From assembly GCF_001483965.1 (NCBI RefSeq), contig NZ_CP010796.1, positions 1,178,001-1,242,000 on the forward strand: DNA of 64,000 bases, written 5' to 3'. Origin of the DNA: Carnobacterium sp. CP1 (lineage in GTDB: Bacteria; Bacillota; Bacilli; Lactobacillales; Carnobacteriaceae). The position numbers and the translations under genes were made by a program. Shown here piece after piece: positions 8,128-16,844 of the stretch (its first letter is position 1; each line of letters opens with the position of its first letter). A model generated the notes under the pieces. The model was not told where the DNA came from and did not search any database. It saw only the letters and a program-made list of their open reading frames with translations.

Positions 8128-9720
8128 CTAGAGATTGCCGGATCGAATAATGGAAATCAAAAGCCACAATCCTAAAAAGCCAGCAGCTAAAAAGCCTGCT
8201 ACTCCAATAATAGACAGCTGTGTACCTTTTGTGGCTATGACAACAAAAGCGGATGCAATGATTAAAGCAGAAACAATGAGAGCAAAAACTAAACGATTCA
8301 CCATTTTATTGATACCTATCCATTTTTCGTCCATACCTGCCAAGTCGATTGTAAATTTGCTGCGTCCATTGATCAAGTCATCTAAAAAAGTCGATAGCTG
8401 ACTTGGCAATTTAGCTGAATGACTAACAAATTGATACGTTCGCAACAATGCTTCTTCCGTATCTAATAAATCACGTGCACTAAACGTTCCGCTTGTTTTC
8501 AGGTAACTTTTTGTGATCTGTATCAAATTAGCTTCTGGCGATAAATCGGTAATGACTCCTTCTAAGATAGTCATTGATTTTACCAAGGTAATTAGATCAC
8601 TGGGCATTGCCAAATTGTGCCTGCTGGTCATTTCGAACATATCGGTTAAGACACTGGCAATATGGATATTGCTCAAATTAGTCGAAAAATACGTATCAAA
8701 CAGATAAGACAAATCTTCATATAATTCATTGCGATCCACTCGGCCTTTTTGAATGCCCATCTGCAAAATCAAATGAATCAATAAATTGATATCTTTTAAA
8801 ACAATAGCTTTCAATAATTGGTTCAATACTTCTTTATTCGGTTTAGATAATTCTCCCATAATACCAAAATCAATGTAGTAAATCTTTCCTTCTTTGATAA
8901 TCAAATTTCCTGGATGAGGATCTCCATGGAAAAAACCATCGTGAAAAACTTGAGATAGATAAGATAACAGTAATTTTTGGCCAATATCGTCCAAATCATA
9001 TCCTGCATCAAGCAATGCTTCTGTATGTGTTACTTTCAATCCTTCGATATATTCTTGGACGATCACTCGTTTTGAACTAAGTTCTGTAAACACTGCGGGA
9101 GCACCAACACAGGCAATATCAGCGTTTAATTCTTTAAATTTAAGCATGTAATGTACTTCGTTGCGAAAATCTAATTCAACTTTAGTCGTTTCCCGAATCT
9201 CTTTAAATGCCGCAACTGGATCGACCACAATTTCTTTCAACATGTTTTCAGCTTTAGATACAATTCTAATGAATAAATCGATATCTCTTAAAAAGCTTTC
9301 TTCTATACTAGGCCGTTGAACTTTTAAAACCACTTCTTTCCCATTCAATAACCGACCGCGGTGAACCTGCGCAATTGAAGCACTAGCAATGGGTTTTCTT
9401 GCTACACTTTCAAAAACATCTTCTAATTCTTGGTTAAATTCTTCTCTAAAAATTCTTCGAACATCTTCAAATGGAAAGGGTGGAGCAGCATCTTGCAGTT
9501 TAGACAATTCATCAATGTATTCTTTCGGCAAGATATCTCTTCTTGTTGAAATGATTTGTCCTATTTTAATAAAACTGGGACCCAATTCTTCAAAAGCTTT
9601 ACGTAAATTTTTCGGGTCCAACTCTTTTTTTTGAGTCCGAATTTTTGTATTGTAAATATGTCCAAAACCATAAGCCGTCAATACCCCAACAATTTCTCTA
9701 AATCGATCACGATCTCTCAC
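8128..9720 (-). CDS. UbiB/AarF (ABC1/ADCK) family atypical kinase
   Basis: A 530-residue UbiB/ABC1 protein. It has the family KxGQ motif (KIGQ, about 52-55), the Ala-rich loop ASASIAQVH (about 112-120) replacing the usual kinase Gly loop, Lys133 in VVLKVQRP, FHGDPHPGN around 264-272 and IDFG at 283-286. Two hydrophobic segments at the C-terminus (roughly 470-525) anchor it to the membrane. Relatives support quinone or other isoprenoid lipid metabolism, probably as ATPases. The start is GTG with a GGAG site. The phasin-like gene lies 36 bases upstream in the same operon. Its substrate here is unknown. Confidence 0.93.
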   Translation of the reverse strand: MRDRDRFREIVGVLTAYGFGHIYNTKIRTQKKELDPKNLRKAFEELGPSFIKIGQIISTRRDILPKEYIDELSKLQDAAPPFPFEDVRRIFREEFNQELEDVFESVARKPIASASIAQVHRGRLLNGKEVVLKVQRPSIEESFLRDIDLFIRIVSKAENMLKEIVVDPVAAFKEIRETTKVELDFRNEVHYMLKFKELNADIACVGAPAVFTELSSKRVIVQEYIEGLKVTHTEALLDAGYDLDDIGQKLLLSYLSQVFHDGFFHGDPHPGNLIIKEGKIYYIDFGIMGELSKPNKEVLNQLLKAIVLKDINLLIHLILQMGIQKGRVDRNELYEDLSYLFDTYFSTNLSNIHIASVLTDMFEMTSRHNLAMPSDLITLVKSMTILEGVITDLSPEANLIQITKSYLKTSGTFSARDLLDTEEALLRTYQFVSHSAKLPSQLSTFLDDLINGRSKFTIDLAGMDEKWIGINKMVNRLVFALIVSALIIASAFVVIATKGTQLSIIGVAGFLAAGFLGLWLLISIIRSGNL

Positions 9721-9756
9721 AGATGCTCTCCACCTCCTGCTTTTTAAGTCTTATTA

Positions 9757-10059
9757 TTATTTGTTGATCAGTTTATCAATCGTTTCGTTTAATTGATCAA
9801 CCTTCTTCTCTAATTCTTCAATATCTTTTCGTTGTGCAACATTCATAGCCATCAATAATTCTTGCACATCTTCTCGACTCAATTCTTCCTCTGAGTTTTT
9901 CTCTTTTTTCTTCCGGACTAATTCTTGACTTAATAACTTCCCTTGATCAACTGTCAGCCTGCCTTTAACAACCAGTTTGTTAAGGGTGTCTTCCATTTTT
10001 TCATACGTTACAGATGCTCCGCCAATACCAGCTAAGATTATTTTTTTAAATTCATCCAT
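9757..10059 (-). CDS. Phasin-like coiled-coil protein
   Basis: A 100-residue protein. The N-terminal part (about 1-45) has the KKIILAGIGGASVTYEKM and KLVVKGRLTVDQGK pattern seen in small phasin-related proteins. The C-terminal half (about 65-100) is a regular heptad coiled coil (IEELEKKVDQLNETIDKL). Phasins coat polyhydroxyalkanoate granules, but no PHA synthase is seen here. In this family of gene pairs the protein stands directly upstream of ubiB/aarF, so it is more likely a membrane- or lipid-associated partner of that kinase. An AAGGAGGAAAAAA ribosome site precedes the ATG. Confidence 0.75.
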   Translation of the reverse strand: MDEFKKIILAGIGGASVTYEKMEDTLNKLVVKGRLTVDQGKLLSQELVRKKKEKNSEEELSREDVQELLMAMNVAQRKDIEELEKKVDQLNETIDKLINK

Positions 10060-10230
10060 TGTTTTTTTCCTCCTTGTATTTTTATCAACAGCTATCCTGT
10101 TTCGTGTCGTTAGCAGTTAGAAGATGGATTCTCTAGAGGTGTTGTTATTCTCATTAGTATACCATGAAACCGCTTCACTTGAGATATTTTTTCTTTTTTT
10201 ACTTCTTCTCGTTAGACGATTTTTAGATAG

Positions 10231-10266
10231 AAAAAGAAGCAGTCTAAAACCTGCTTCTTTTTCTTA
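10231..10266. terminator. Terminator after the 63-residue protein gene
   Basis: AAAAAGAAGCAG (10231-10242) pairs with CTGCTTCTTTTT (10251-10262), with A and T tracts on both sides. It can stop the minus-strand transcript of 10298-10489 before it enters the phasin-like gene. Confidence 0.85.
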
Positions 10267-10297
10267 TTGGAAGATTAAAATCAATTTGGTATATTGC

Positions 10298-10489
10298 TTA
10301 GTTAGCATCTGCATTCAAGACATATTCATAAGCTGTAATTTTACCTTGTGTGCGTTGGATCTCAAGTTCATTTTCAATGTAATTAATTGAATTCCCTAAA
10401 TCTTCCGTACGCTTTGTCGTAAGGCGATCCAATTCTTTTTTTGATTCATTCAATAAACTTGTTACATCTGACTCAGTCATATAACTCAT
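10298..10489 (-). CDS. Small uncharacterised protein, 63 residues
   Basis: A charged, helix-rich small protein (MSYMTESDVTSLLNESKK at the start; ELEIQRTQGKITAYEYVLNA near the end). I do not recognise the family. A clear AGGAGG ribosome site lies eight bases before the ATG and a terminator follows within 40 bases, so it is probably a real single-gene unit. No signal peptide, membrane segment or Cys residues are visible. Confidence 0.7.
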   Translation of the reverse strand: MSYMTESDVTSLLNESKKELDRLTTKRTEDLGNSINYIENELEIQRTQGKITAYEYVLNADAN

Positions 10490-10507
10490 TATAAATTCCT
10501 CCTAAAA

Positions 10508-10770
10508 AGTAATTTTGCTACAAGTTAAGTATACCCTCCTTAAAATTAAATAACAATTAACTACACTTTTGTTCCTTTGTTCTTTTTACCGACTACCAAC
10601 AATCGGCTTCATTACACTGACTCTTTAGATCAATGATTGTTTGCCTTATCTAACGTTTTGTTCTTATTACTTTAGTTAATATGCTTAATTAAGTCCCAAC
10701 AAGCAGAACTATCAAGATTGTGGACTACATACATTTCATTTATTAACATCAATAATGTTCGAACCACAAA
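10508..10770. other. Intergenic stretch without recognised gene
   Basis: AT-rich sequence between the 63-residue protein and the CBS protein terminator. I see no open frame with a ribosome site and no known RNA. It should hold the promoter of the 63-residue gene. Confidence 0.5.
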
Positions 10771-10805
10771 AAAACGCATAACAGCTTTATACTGTCATAC
10801 GTTTT
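10771..10805 (-). terminator. Terminator after the CBS/CorC membrane protein gene
   Basis: AAAACGCATAACAG (10771-10784) faces CTGTCATACGTTTT (10792-10805): outer AAAACG/CGTTTT and inner ACAG/CTGT pair. The A-rich left flank provides a U tail on the minus strand. Confidence 0.75.
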
Positions 10806-10831
10806 AAGGGTTCAGTGATTGTCTGATCCTT

Positions 10832-12202
10832 TTATTGCAGTTGAAGCTGGTCATTTGATACTATTTTCTGGACAGCTGCCTTATTGTCAACACTGTCTGC
10901 ATTTCGTTCAATAAACAGACTCATTACCCTTGAACCTTCAATTTCATTAGCTGTAAAAACATAATTTTTATGCTTTATACTGATTTTTTCTCCTTTTTGC
11001 GGAATATTTCCATATTCAGTTATAAAGTATCCGGCAATAGAATCTACATTGTTTGATTTAATGTTGGTATCAAAAAATTCATTGAACTTGGAAAGAGGCG
11101 TTGATCCAGCTACTAAGTAACGATTTTCAGTTAACTGTTCGACTAATTGATGCGTTTCATCGTATTCGTCGTCAATATCGCCTACGATTTCTTCCAATAA
11201 ATCTTCTAATGTTACGATTCCTACTGTTCCTCCATACTCATCATTTAAAATAGCAATCTGATTACGCGTATGTTTCATTTCATACAGCAAATCATTCATA
11301 TAGATGGTTTCCGGAACAGATAATGGGGTATTCATAATTTCTCTAATATTAATTTCATCAAGGTTTGTTGTCCTAGAAGCTTGCAATAAGCTTTTTACGT
11401 GCAAGACACCGATAATGTTATCTTTGTCAGTTTCATACACAGGAACACGTGAATATCTGCAATCCAATAATAGTGGAATGTTTTTTTTATTTCCATCCTT
11501 ATAGTCGATCATAAAAGTATCGGTTCGAGGTACCATGATCTCTTTGGCCATTTTCGTATCCATTGACATGACGCCTCTTAACATCGAGAATTCGTTAAGG
11601 TCGATGGCTCCTTCTTTTTGACTATTTTCTAAGTAAGCACGAAATTCATCACGAGTCATCTTCTCTTCTTCATTGTTAAAATCAATCGGAGTCATTCTTT
11701 TCAAAATGCTGGTTGAGAATGACAGTAGTTTCACGAAAGGCATAGCAAACGTTTGAACGAGTAATATAGGGCCCACAGTTAACTTTGCAATTTCTTCAGC
11801 TTTTTGCAAGGCTACTTGTTTTGGATACAATTCACCAAATACGAGCGTAATATAAGAAAGTGCGATGGTCACTATTACAACAGCAATTTGTTCCCCACCA
11901 GGAACATTCGTTAAAATCGGTTTTAAGCGAACAGCAAAACTAGTTGCTGCGGATGCACTTGAGAAGAATCCAGCTAACGTAATAGCTACTTGGATAGTGG
12001 CTAAAAAATTATCTGGGTTGCCTAATAATTTTAGAATGTTAAGCGATTTTTTATCTCCTTGTAAAGCAGTCTCCTTTATTTTGCGTTGATCTAATGAAAC
12101 AAATGCCATTTCTGCTGCTGCAAAAAATGCATTAAGTGCGGTCAATATTACTATGATCAGAATCTGTACTGCTAACGACTGACTATCGGGGTCTGAGTCC
12201 AT
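10832..12202 (-). CDS. CNNM/CBS/CorC-domain membrane protein (hemolysin C family)
   Basis: A 456-residue member of the TlyC/HlyC-related family. It has an N-terminal CNNM (DUF21) membrane domain of about three to four helices (roughly 8-155), a CBS pair (about 215-335, with VPRTDTFMIDY and NDEYGGTVGIVTLEDLLEEI), and a C-terminal CorC_HlyC domain (about 350-435, including VAGSTPLSKFNEFF and DSIAGYF). Relatives such as MpfA and CNNM proteins export magnesium or divalent cations; the historic 'hemolysin' name is usually misleading. It is flanked by its own terminator and is probably monocistronic. Confidence 0.92.
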   Translation of the reverse strand: MDSDPDSQSLAVQILIIVILTALNAFFAAAEMAFVSLDQRKIKETALQGDKKSLNILKLLGNPDNFLATIQVAITLAGFFSSASAATSFAVRLKPILTNVPGGEQIAVVIVTIALSYITLVFGELYPKQVALQKAEEIAKLTVGPILLVQTFAMPFVKLLSFSTSILKRMTPIDFNNEEEKMTRDEFRAYLENSQKEGAIDLNEFSMLRGVMSMDTKMAKEIMVPRTDTFMIDYKDGNKKNIPLLLDCRYSRVPVYETDKDNIIGVLHVKSLLQASRTTNLDEINIREIMNTPLSVPETIYMNDLLYEMKHTRNQIAILNDEYGGTVGIVTLEDLLEEIVGDIDDEYDETHQLVEQLTENRYLVAGSTPLSKFNEFFDTNIKSNNVDSIAGYFITEYGNIPQKGEKISIKHKNYVFTANEIEGSRVMSLFIERNADSVDNKAAVQKIVSNDQLQLQ

Positions 12203-12356
12203 CTATCATTGTCTCCTTTTTCTTTTTTGTATTTTTTTGTAATTATACAATACTACCACAATTCAAATTAAAATTCTACTGGATTTCAGTAAATAATTTC
12301 CGTTCTGTTAAATCTAATACAAAACAGCTTTGTTGAAGGATTAATGGCCGTTTAAA

Positions 12357-12405
12357 TTGACAAAAAATCTTTAATGGTATACTTTTAGAGAAGAGAAGCG
12401 CTTCT
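12357..12405 (+). promoter_or_regulatory. Promoter with cre/LacI-type operator for the sugar ABC operon
   Basis: TTGACA (12357-12362) and TATACT (12378-12383) are separated by 15 bases; the -10 is extended by TGG just upstream, which helps with the short spacer. The dyad AGAAGCGCTTCT (12394-12405) begins a few bases after the expected start point. Its AAGCGCTT core equals that of CcpA/LacI-family operators, so binding there would block initiation. No LacI-type gene is adjacent, which favours CcpA. Confidence 0.7.
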
Positions 12406-12588
12406 ACGAAAAAAGGGTTGATTTGGTTCTCTATTGATTATTTGGAGGTTCTCGGCATGATCTCTGAAAGTAGTTGAAGTAGGTTTTTAGCAAACTGATT
12501 ATTGAGAAATGCTTAAATGTAAGGGCTTGCTTTTTCTAGCTTTCCAATTTTGATAAAGCAACCTTTTATACATAAAAAAGGAACTAGC

Positions 12589-12637
12589 AGGAGGTGATCC
12601 CATAAAAGCTATCAATGGTTTATGTCATTATAAATGA
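12589..12637 (+). other. Perfect anti-16S Shine-Dalgarno with possible 11-codon leader
   Basis: AGGAGGTGATCC (12589-12600) matches the complement of the 16S rRNA 3' end over 12 bases, far longer than any ribosome site in the window, yet no normal start codon follows at proper distance. Seven bases after GGAGG is ATA (12602), opening an 11-codon frame that ends in TGA at 12635-12637. An ATG at 12615 opens a 14-codon frame to 12659 but lies too far away. It sits ~95 bases before the binding-protein gene, whose own ribosome site is weak. Confidence 0.35.
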
Positions 12638-12694
12638 ACTTTTTAAATCATTATTTTAACAGACAACTAATAAAAAAGATGGGATGGGAAAAGC

Positions 12695-14035
12695 ATGAAA
12701 AAATTTACTAAGCGTTCTTTAGTGTCACTCGTTTTGTCTGTAGGAGCTGTATTGCTGTTAGCAGGATGCGGCAGCAATAACGATTCCGCTACTGGAAAAC
12801 CAGGCACCAATGCTGGTGATGGACCAGTTGAAATTGAATTTTGGAGTTTCTGGGGATCCGGCCCACGGAGCGAAGCAGTCAACAAAATTATTACTGATTT
12901 TAATGAAAAACAAGACGACATTGTGGTAAAACATGTTTATCAGCCTTGGGGGGACATTTGGACAAAATCTCTTGCTTCAGTAGCTGCAGGAAATCCGCCA
13001 GATGTAATCATTCAAGACATCAACTCTGTAAAACAACGTGCAGACGCAAATCAAGCCATCAATCTTCAACCATATATTGACAAAGAAGATGAAGAAATCG
13101 AATCGCGCTTTTATCCTCAGCTTTTAGATGCAGCCACCTATGAAGATGAAGTTTATGGTCTTCCTTTCAACACAGATACTCAGGTCCTATTTTATAATAA
13201 AGACTTATTTGAAAAAGCTGGTTTAGATCCAGAAACCCCTCCTGCAACTTGGGCTGACTTAGAAGAATATGCTTCAGCTCTAGAAGAAAAAGACGGCGAC
13301 AAATGGAAAACTATCGGGTTTTATCCGCTTTGGAGTACTGGCGAGGATGTCTGGGCTATCAACGCTGATAATGGTACCAGCTGGTTTGATAGTAAAGATG
13401 AAGTAAAAATCAACACACCTAATAAAGTCGAATCGTTACAGTGGGTGTTAGATTGGCAAAATCATATCGGTAAAAGCACTGTAGAATCTTATGAAGCTGA
13501 ATTTGGAGCTGGTATAGCCGATCCATTTGTTTCGGAACTTGTGGCTATGAGAGGTCAGAATATCAATTACTTTGTTGAACTGCAGCAATTGGACCAAGAC
13601 GTCAATTTTGGCGTTGCTCTTTTACCAGAAAAAACAGAAGGATCTGGTCACTATAGTTGGGGTGGAGGCTTTACAGCCGAGATTCCTTACGGTGCTAAAA
13701 ACCCAGATGCTTCATGGGAATTCATTAAATATTTAACTAGTGATGATGTTCAAGAATACTGGGGCTCACAAGGTTTTGATATTATGGCTAACCAGTCTGC
13801 TAATGAAAGCTTAGCAAAAAGTTCTGAACTTGACGAGAATGGACAAATGATTTATGAAATAGCTAATGAGGCTCTTGAAACAACTGTCATCACGCCTGTC
13901 CCCCTTTCTGCACCTGACTATTTACCTTTAGTCAATACAGAAATCGATGCGGCTATGTTAGGAAACAAATCAGCCAAAGAAGCTTTGGATGATGCACAAA
14001 AATCTGTAGAAAATCTTGTTGAACAAAACAACTAG
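12695..14035 (+). CDS. Sugar ABC transporter substrate-binding lipoprotein (family 1)
   Basis: A 446-residue family 1 (MalE/UgpB-like) extracellular binding protein. The lipoprotein signal ends in LLAGC, giving lipidation at Cys25. The mature start (VEIEFWSFWGSGPRSEAV) and PPDVIIQD segment are typical of carbohydrate binders, and aromatic residues in WSTGEDVWAINADNG and HYSWGGGF may line the ligand site. Substrate cannot be read: an oligosaccharide or glycerol phosphodiester-type ligand is possible. It heads an operon with two permeases and a DUF624 protein; a hairpin after it probably gives more binding protein than permease. Confidence 0.93.
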   Translation: MKKFTKRSLVSLVLSVGAVLLLAGCGSNNDSATGKPGTNAGDGPVEIEFWSFWGSGPRSEAVNKIITDFNEKQDDIVVKHVYQPWGDIWTKSLASVAAGNPPDVIIQDINSVKQRADANQAINLQPYIDKEDEEIESRFYPQLLDAATYEDEVYGLPFNTDTQVLFYNKDLFEKAGLDPETPPATWADLEEYASALEEKDGDKWKTIGFYPLWSTGEDVWAINADNGTSWFDSKDEVKINTPNKVESLQWVLDWQNHIGKSTVESYEAEFGAGIADPFVSELVAMRGQNINYFVELQQLDQDVNFGVALLPEKTEGSGHYSWGGGFTAEIPYGAKNPDASWEFIKYLTSDDVQEYWGSQGFDIMANQSANESLAKSSELDENGQMIYEIANEALETTVITPVPLSAPDYLPLVNTEIDAAMLGNKSAKEALDDAQKSVENLVEQNN

Positions 14036-14064
14036 TTCTTCCACTGTATAAACAAACTTGCAAA

Positions 14065-14140
14065 AAAAGCTATGGCAGCAAACTTGAAAGGTAGCTTAAT
14101 TAAAAAGTTGCCTTTCAAGCTTGTCCTAGCTTTTATTTTT
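14065..14140 (+). terminator. Attenuating hairpin between binding protein and permease genes
   Basis: AAAAGCTA (14065-14072) pairs with TAGCTTTT (14127-14134) and CTTGAAAGG (14083-14091) with CCTTTCAAG (14111-14119), followed by a run of T. It is a full intrinsic terminator, but permease genes on the same strand lack another clear promoter, so partial read-through is likely. Confidence 0.8.
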
Positions 14141-14208
14141 TTACTAAACATACTTAGCTCTTAGCGTTTCAAACGTCGCTTTCAAAAAAAAGAAATGTGG
14201 TGAATTCG

Positions 14209-15144
14209 ATGCTATCTCGAAAACAAAATAAGAATAAAACAAAATGGACTAAATTAAAACGACAAGAAGCTTTATGGGGACTTCTTTTTGTTTCTCCTTT
14301 TATTATTGGTTTTGTTGCCTTTTTAATGGGACCGATGCTTTTTTCTTTATATGGAAGTTTTACAAACTACAACCTAACTTCTAAGATGGATTTGATTGGG
14401 TTCAACAATTATAAAAGAATGTTTACACAAGATGGTTTGTTCTGGAAATCCCTTTACAATACTCTTTATTACGTTGTGTTCAGTGTCCCTCTAAATGCAG
14501 TTGGAGCGGTTTTAATGGCCGTATTATTGAATCAAAAAATGCGGGGAATAAAATTTTTTAGAACTATTTTTTATATGCCCGCTATTCTATCAGGAGTTGC
14601 TGTTTATGTATTATGGATGCAATTGCTGGCCCCTTCCACCGGATTGATCAATACTGTTTTAAGTTACATTGGTATTACAGGACCTGCCTGGCTGTTTGAT
14701 CCCCAATGGACAAAACCAGCACTTATTATTATGAGCTTGTGGAGCGTAGGCGGTTCAATGCTGCTTTTCTTAGCTACATTGCAGAACGTCCCCACGCAAC
14801 TTTATGAATCTGCAGAATTAGATGGAGCGAATACTTTCAAACGCTTTTGGCATATCACACTGCCGATGATCACCCCGATTATTTTTTATAACGTGGTCAC
14901 ATCGATCATCGGATCTTTTCAAATTTTCCAAGAGGCTTACATTATGACCGATAGTGGAACAGGCGGACCTGCCAACTCTCTGCTTTTCTATAATTTGCAT
15001 ATGTGGAATAAAGCCTTTGTAGCTTTTGATATGGGCTACGCTATGGCGATGTCTTGGGGATTATTCTTCATTGTCTTTATTTTAACACTCATCAACCTTA
15101 AACTTGCGCCTCTCTGGGTACGGTATGAAGGAGGGAATAGTTAA
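14209..15144 (+). CDS. Sugar ABC transporter permease, MalF type
   Basis: A 311-residue inner-membrane permease with six hydrophobic segments. The EAA loop that contacts the ATPase is visible as ESAELDGANTFKRFWHITLP near residue 205. I use the ATG at 14209; GTG codons at 14197 and 14200 are in frame but are better read as part of the GTGGTGA ribosome site. The stop overlaps the next start by one base (TAATG), so the two permeases are translationally coupled and likely form a heterodimer. Confidence 0.92.
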   Translation: MLSRKQNKNKTKWTKLKRQEALWGLLFVSPFIIGFVAFLMGPMLFSLYGSFTNYNLTSKMDLIGFNNYKRMFTQDGLFWKSLYNTLYYVVFSVPLNAVGAVLMAVLLNQKMRGIKFFRTIFYMPAILSGVAVYVLWMQLLAPSTGLINTVLSYIGITGPAWLFDPQWTKPALIIMSLWSVGGSMLLFLATLQNVPTQLYESAELDGANTFKRFWHITLPMITPIIFYNVVTSIIGSFQIFQEAYIMTDSGTGGPANSLLFYNLHMWNKAFVAFDMGYAMAMSWGLFFIVFILTLINLKLAPLWVRYEGGNS

Positions 15145-16040
15145 TGGAAAAAACTGTTGCAGCAACGGAAGCCAAAATAACTGTAAAAAAGAATCATTTT
15201 AAAAGTAAGAAAAAATCAGAAAGAACATTAAAGATAATTATTTTTATCTTATTGATTACTGTGAGCATCGTTTTGATGTCTCCTATTGTTTGGATGATTT
15301 CAACTTCATTGAAGCCGATGTCGGAAATAGTCCGTATTCCTCCAACACTGTTTCCTAAAGAAATTCATTGGGAAAACTATGTTGAAACCATTAAAACTTT
15401 CCCGTTCTTCCGTTATGCTTTGAATACTTTATTTATCACTTTCTTTGTTGTTATTGGAAATGTGTTATCTAATTCTTTTATTGCTTATGGTTTTGCAAAA
15501 ATCAGTTTTCCTGGGCGCAATCTCTTGTTTTCACTTGTCTTAACAACTATGATGATTCCAGGATTTGTTACCATGATTCCGCAATACGTCTTATTTTCAA
15601 AAATCGGCTGGGTCGGAACGTATTTGCCGTTAATCGTACCCTCGTTTTTTGGAAATGCCTTTAGTATTTTTATTATGCGGCAATTTTATATGTCCATCAG
15701 CAACGAATTAGTTGAAGCAGCTAAAATAGATGGAGCGAATCACATTTATATTTGGAGCCGTCTGATGATTCCTTTAACAAAGCCTGCAATCATTACGATT
15801 GCTATTGGTGCTTTTAACGGAGCATGGAATGACTTTCTAGGGCCTTTGCTTTATATTCATGAGGAATCAATGTACACACTTCAAATTGGATTGAAGACTT
15901 TCCAAAGTCAAGCTACTGCGCAATGGAATTATTTGATGGCTGGTGCAACCTTAGTCTTGCTGCCTACTGTCTTGCTCTTCTTCTTTGCACAACGTTACTT
16001 TATCGAAGGTATGGATTTAACGGCTGGTTCTAAAGGGTAG
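15144..16040 (+). CDS. Sugar ABC transporter permease, MalG type
   Basis: A 298-residue permease of the MalG/UgpE type with six membrane segments after a basic N-terminus. The EAA loop reads VEAAKIDGANHIYIWSRLMI, near residue 190. Starts at the ATG that overlaps the stop of the first permease. No ATP-binding subunit is encoded in the operon; importers of this kind in Firmicutes commonly share a distant MsmK-type ATPase, which I infer here. Confidence 0.93.
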   Translation: MEKTVAATEAKITVKKNHFKSKKKSERTLKIIIFILLITVSIVLMSPIVWMISTSLKPMSEIVRIPPTLFPKEIHWENYVETIKTFPFFRYALNTLFITFFVVIGNVLSNSFIAYGFAKISFPGRNLLFSLVLTTMMIPGFVTMIPQYVLFSKIGWVGTYLPLIVPSFFGNAFSIFIMRQFYMSISNELVEAAKIDGANHIYIWSRLMIPLTKPAIITIAIGAFNGAWNDFLGPLLYIHEESMYTLQIGLKTFQSQATAQWNYLMAGATLVLLPTVLLFFFAQRYFIEGMDLTAGSKG

Positions 16041-16089
16041 ATGACAAATTTACCTTTAGTTCCAGAGTTTTCGTTAGGAGGTTCAAATT

Positions 16090-16713
16090 ATGGAAAAAAA
16101 GAAATTCTCAGAAGCCATTATTGTCGGTACTGAATGGGCAGCCCGATTAGCTACATTGAACCTTGTTTTTATCTTATTTTCAATTCCGCTGATCACATTG
16201 ATTCCCTCGTTGGTGGCTTTATTCGAAGTCATTCGGAGTTGGGAAAAAGGGAATAAAAAAATCCCGATTTTCAAAACATTTTTTTACGAATTTCGAAAAA
16301 GCTTTTGGCATAGTTATAAAGTAGGATTGCCTTTACTTCTTATCAGTGTCGTCTTGATCGTAGATATCTATTACACGGCAGGACAAACATCTGATGGATT
16401 ACTTATCCTGCGCTATGCCATTTACACTTTGACCCTTTTATTTAGTATTATGGTTCTTTACAGTTTCCCTATTTTTGTTCAATACAAATTGCCGATTTAC
16501 AAAGTTTATTTTTTAGCACTGACTATTGGTCTCACGCAGCCTTTCGTGACCTTGTCTATGCTGCTTACTGTAGCAGTTGTTATTGGCGTAAATGTATTTT
16601 GGCCGGCATTAAGTTTTTTCTTTTCGGTCAGCGTCATTGCTATGGTCGCCTTTAAAATGGCCTCCCACTCTTTGCAAAAATACGATACAACTGAACCAGT
16701 CCCTTCAGAATAA
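16090..16713 (+). CDS. DUF624 (YesL family) membrane protein
   Basis: A 207-residue protein with about four membrane helices. The N-terminal pattern AARLATLNLVFILFSIPLI and the GNKKIPIFKTFFYEFRKSF segment mark the DUF624/YesL family, which is repeatedly found with family 1 sugar ABC importers of Bacillales and Lactobacillales. Function is unknown; it may assist assembly or regulate the permease. It is last in the operon, 49 bases after the second permease, with an AGGAGG site, and is followed by a strong terminator. Confidence 0.87.
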   Translation: MEKKKFSEAIIVGTEWAARLATLNLVFILFSIPLITLIPSLVALFEVIRSWEKGNKKIPIFKTFFYEFRKSFWHSYKVGLPLLLISVVLIVDIYYTAGQTSDGLLILRYAIYTLTLLFSIMVLYSFPIFVQYKLPIYKVYFLALTIGLTQPFVTLSMLLTVAVVIGVNVFWPALSFFFSVSVIAMVAFKMASHSLQKYDTTEPVPSE

Positions 16714-16760
16714 GAATTAAGGACTCTTTTTAAAGAGTTGCTTTGCGGCCGTTCTAATAG

Positions 16761-16811
16761 AAAACGTGCTCTGCCTATTGCAATAACAATAGGCAATGCA
16801 CGTTTTTTTTA
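16761..16811 (+). terminator. Terminator of the sugar ABC operon
   Basis: AAAACGTGCTCTGCCTATTG (16761-16780) pairs with CAATAGGCAATGCACGTTTT (16787-16806), nearly perfect over 20 bases, followed by eight T. It can also serve the convergent gene at 16845. Confidence 0.95.
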
Positions 16812-16844
16812 CATTCAAATTTGAGGTCGGCTTAGAGCGTGACT

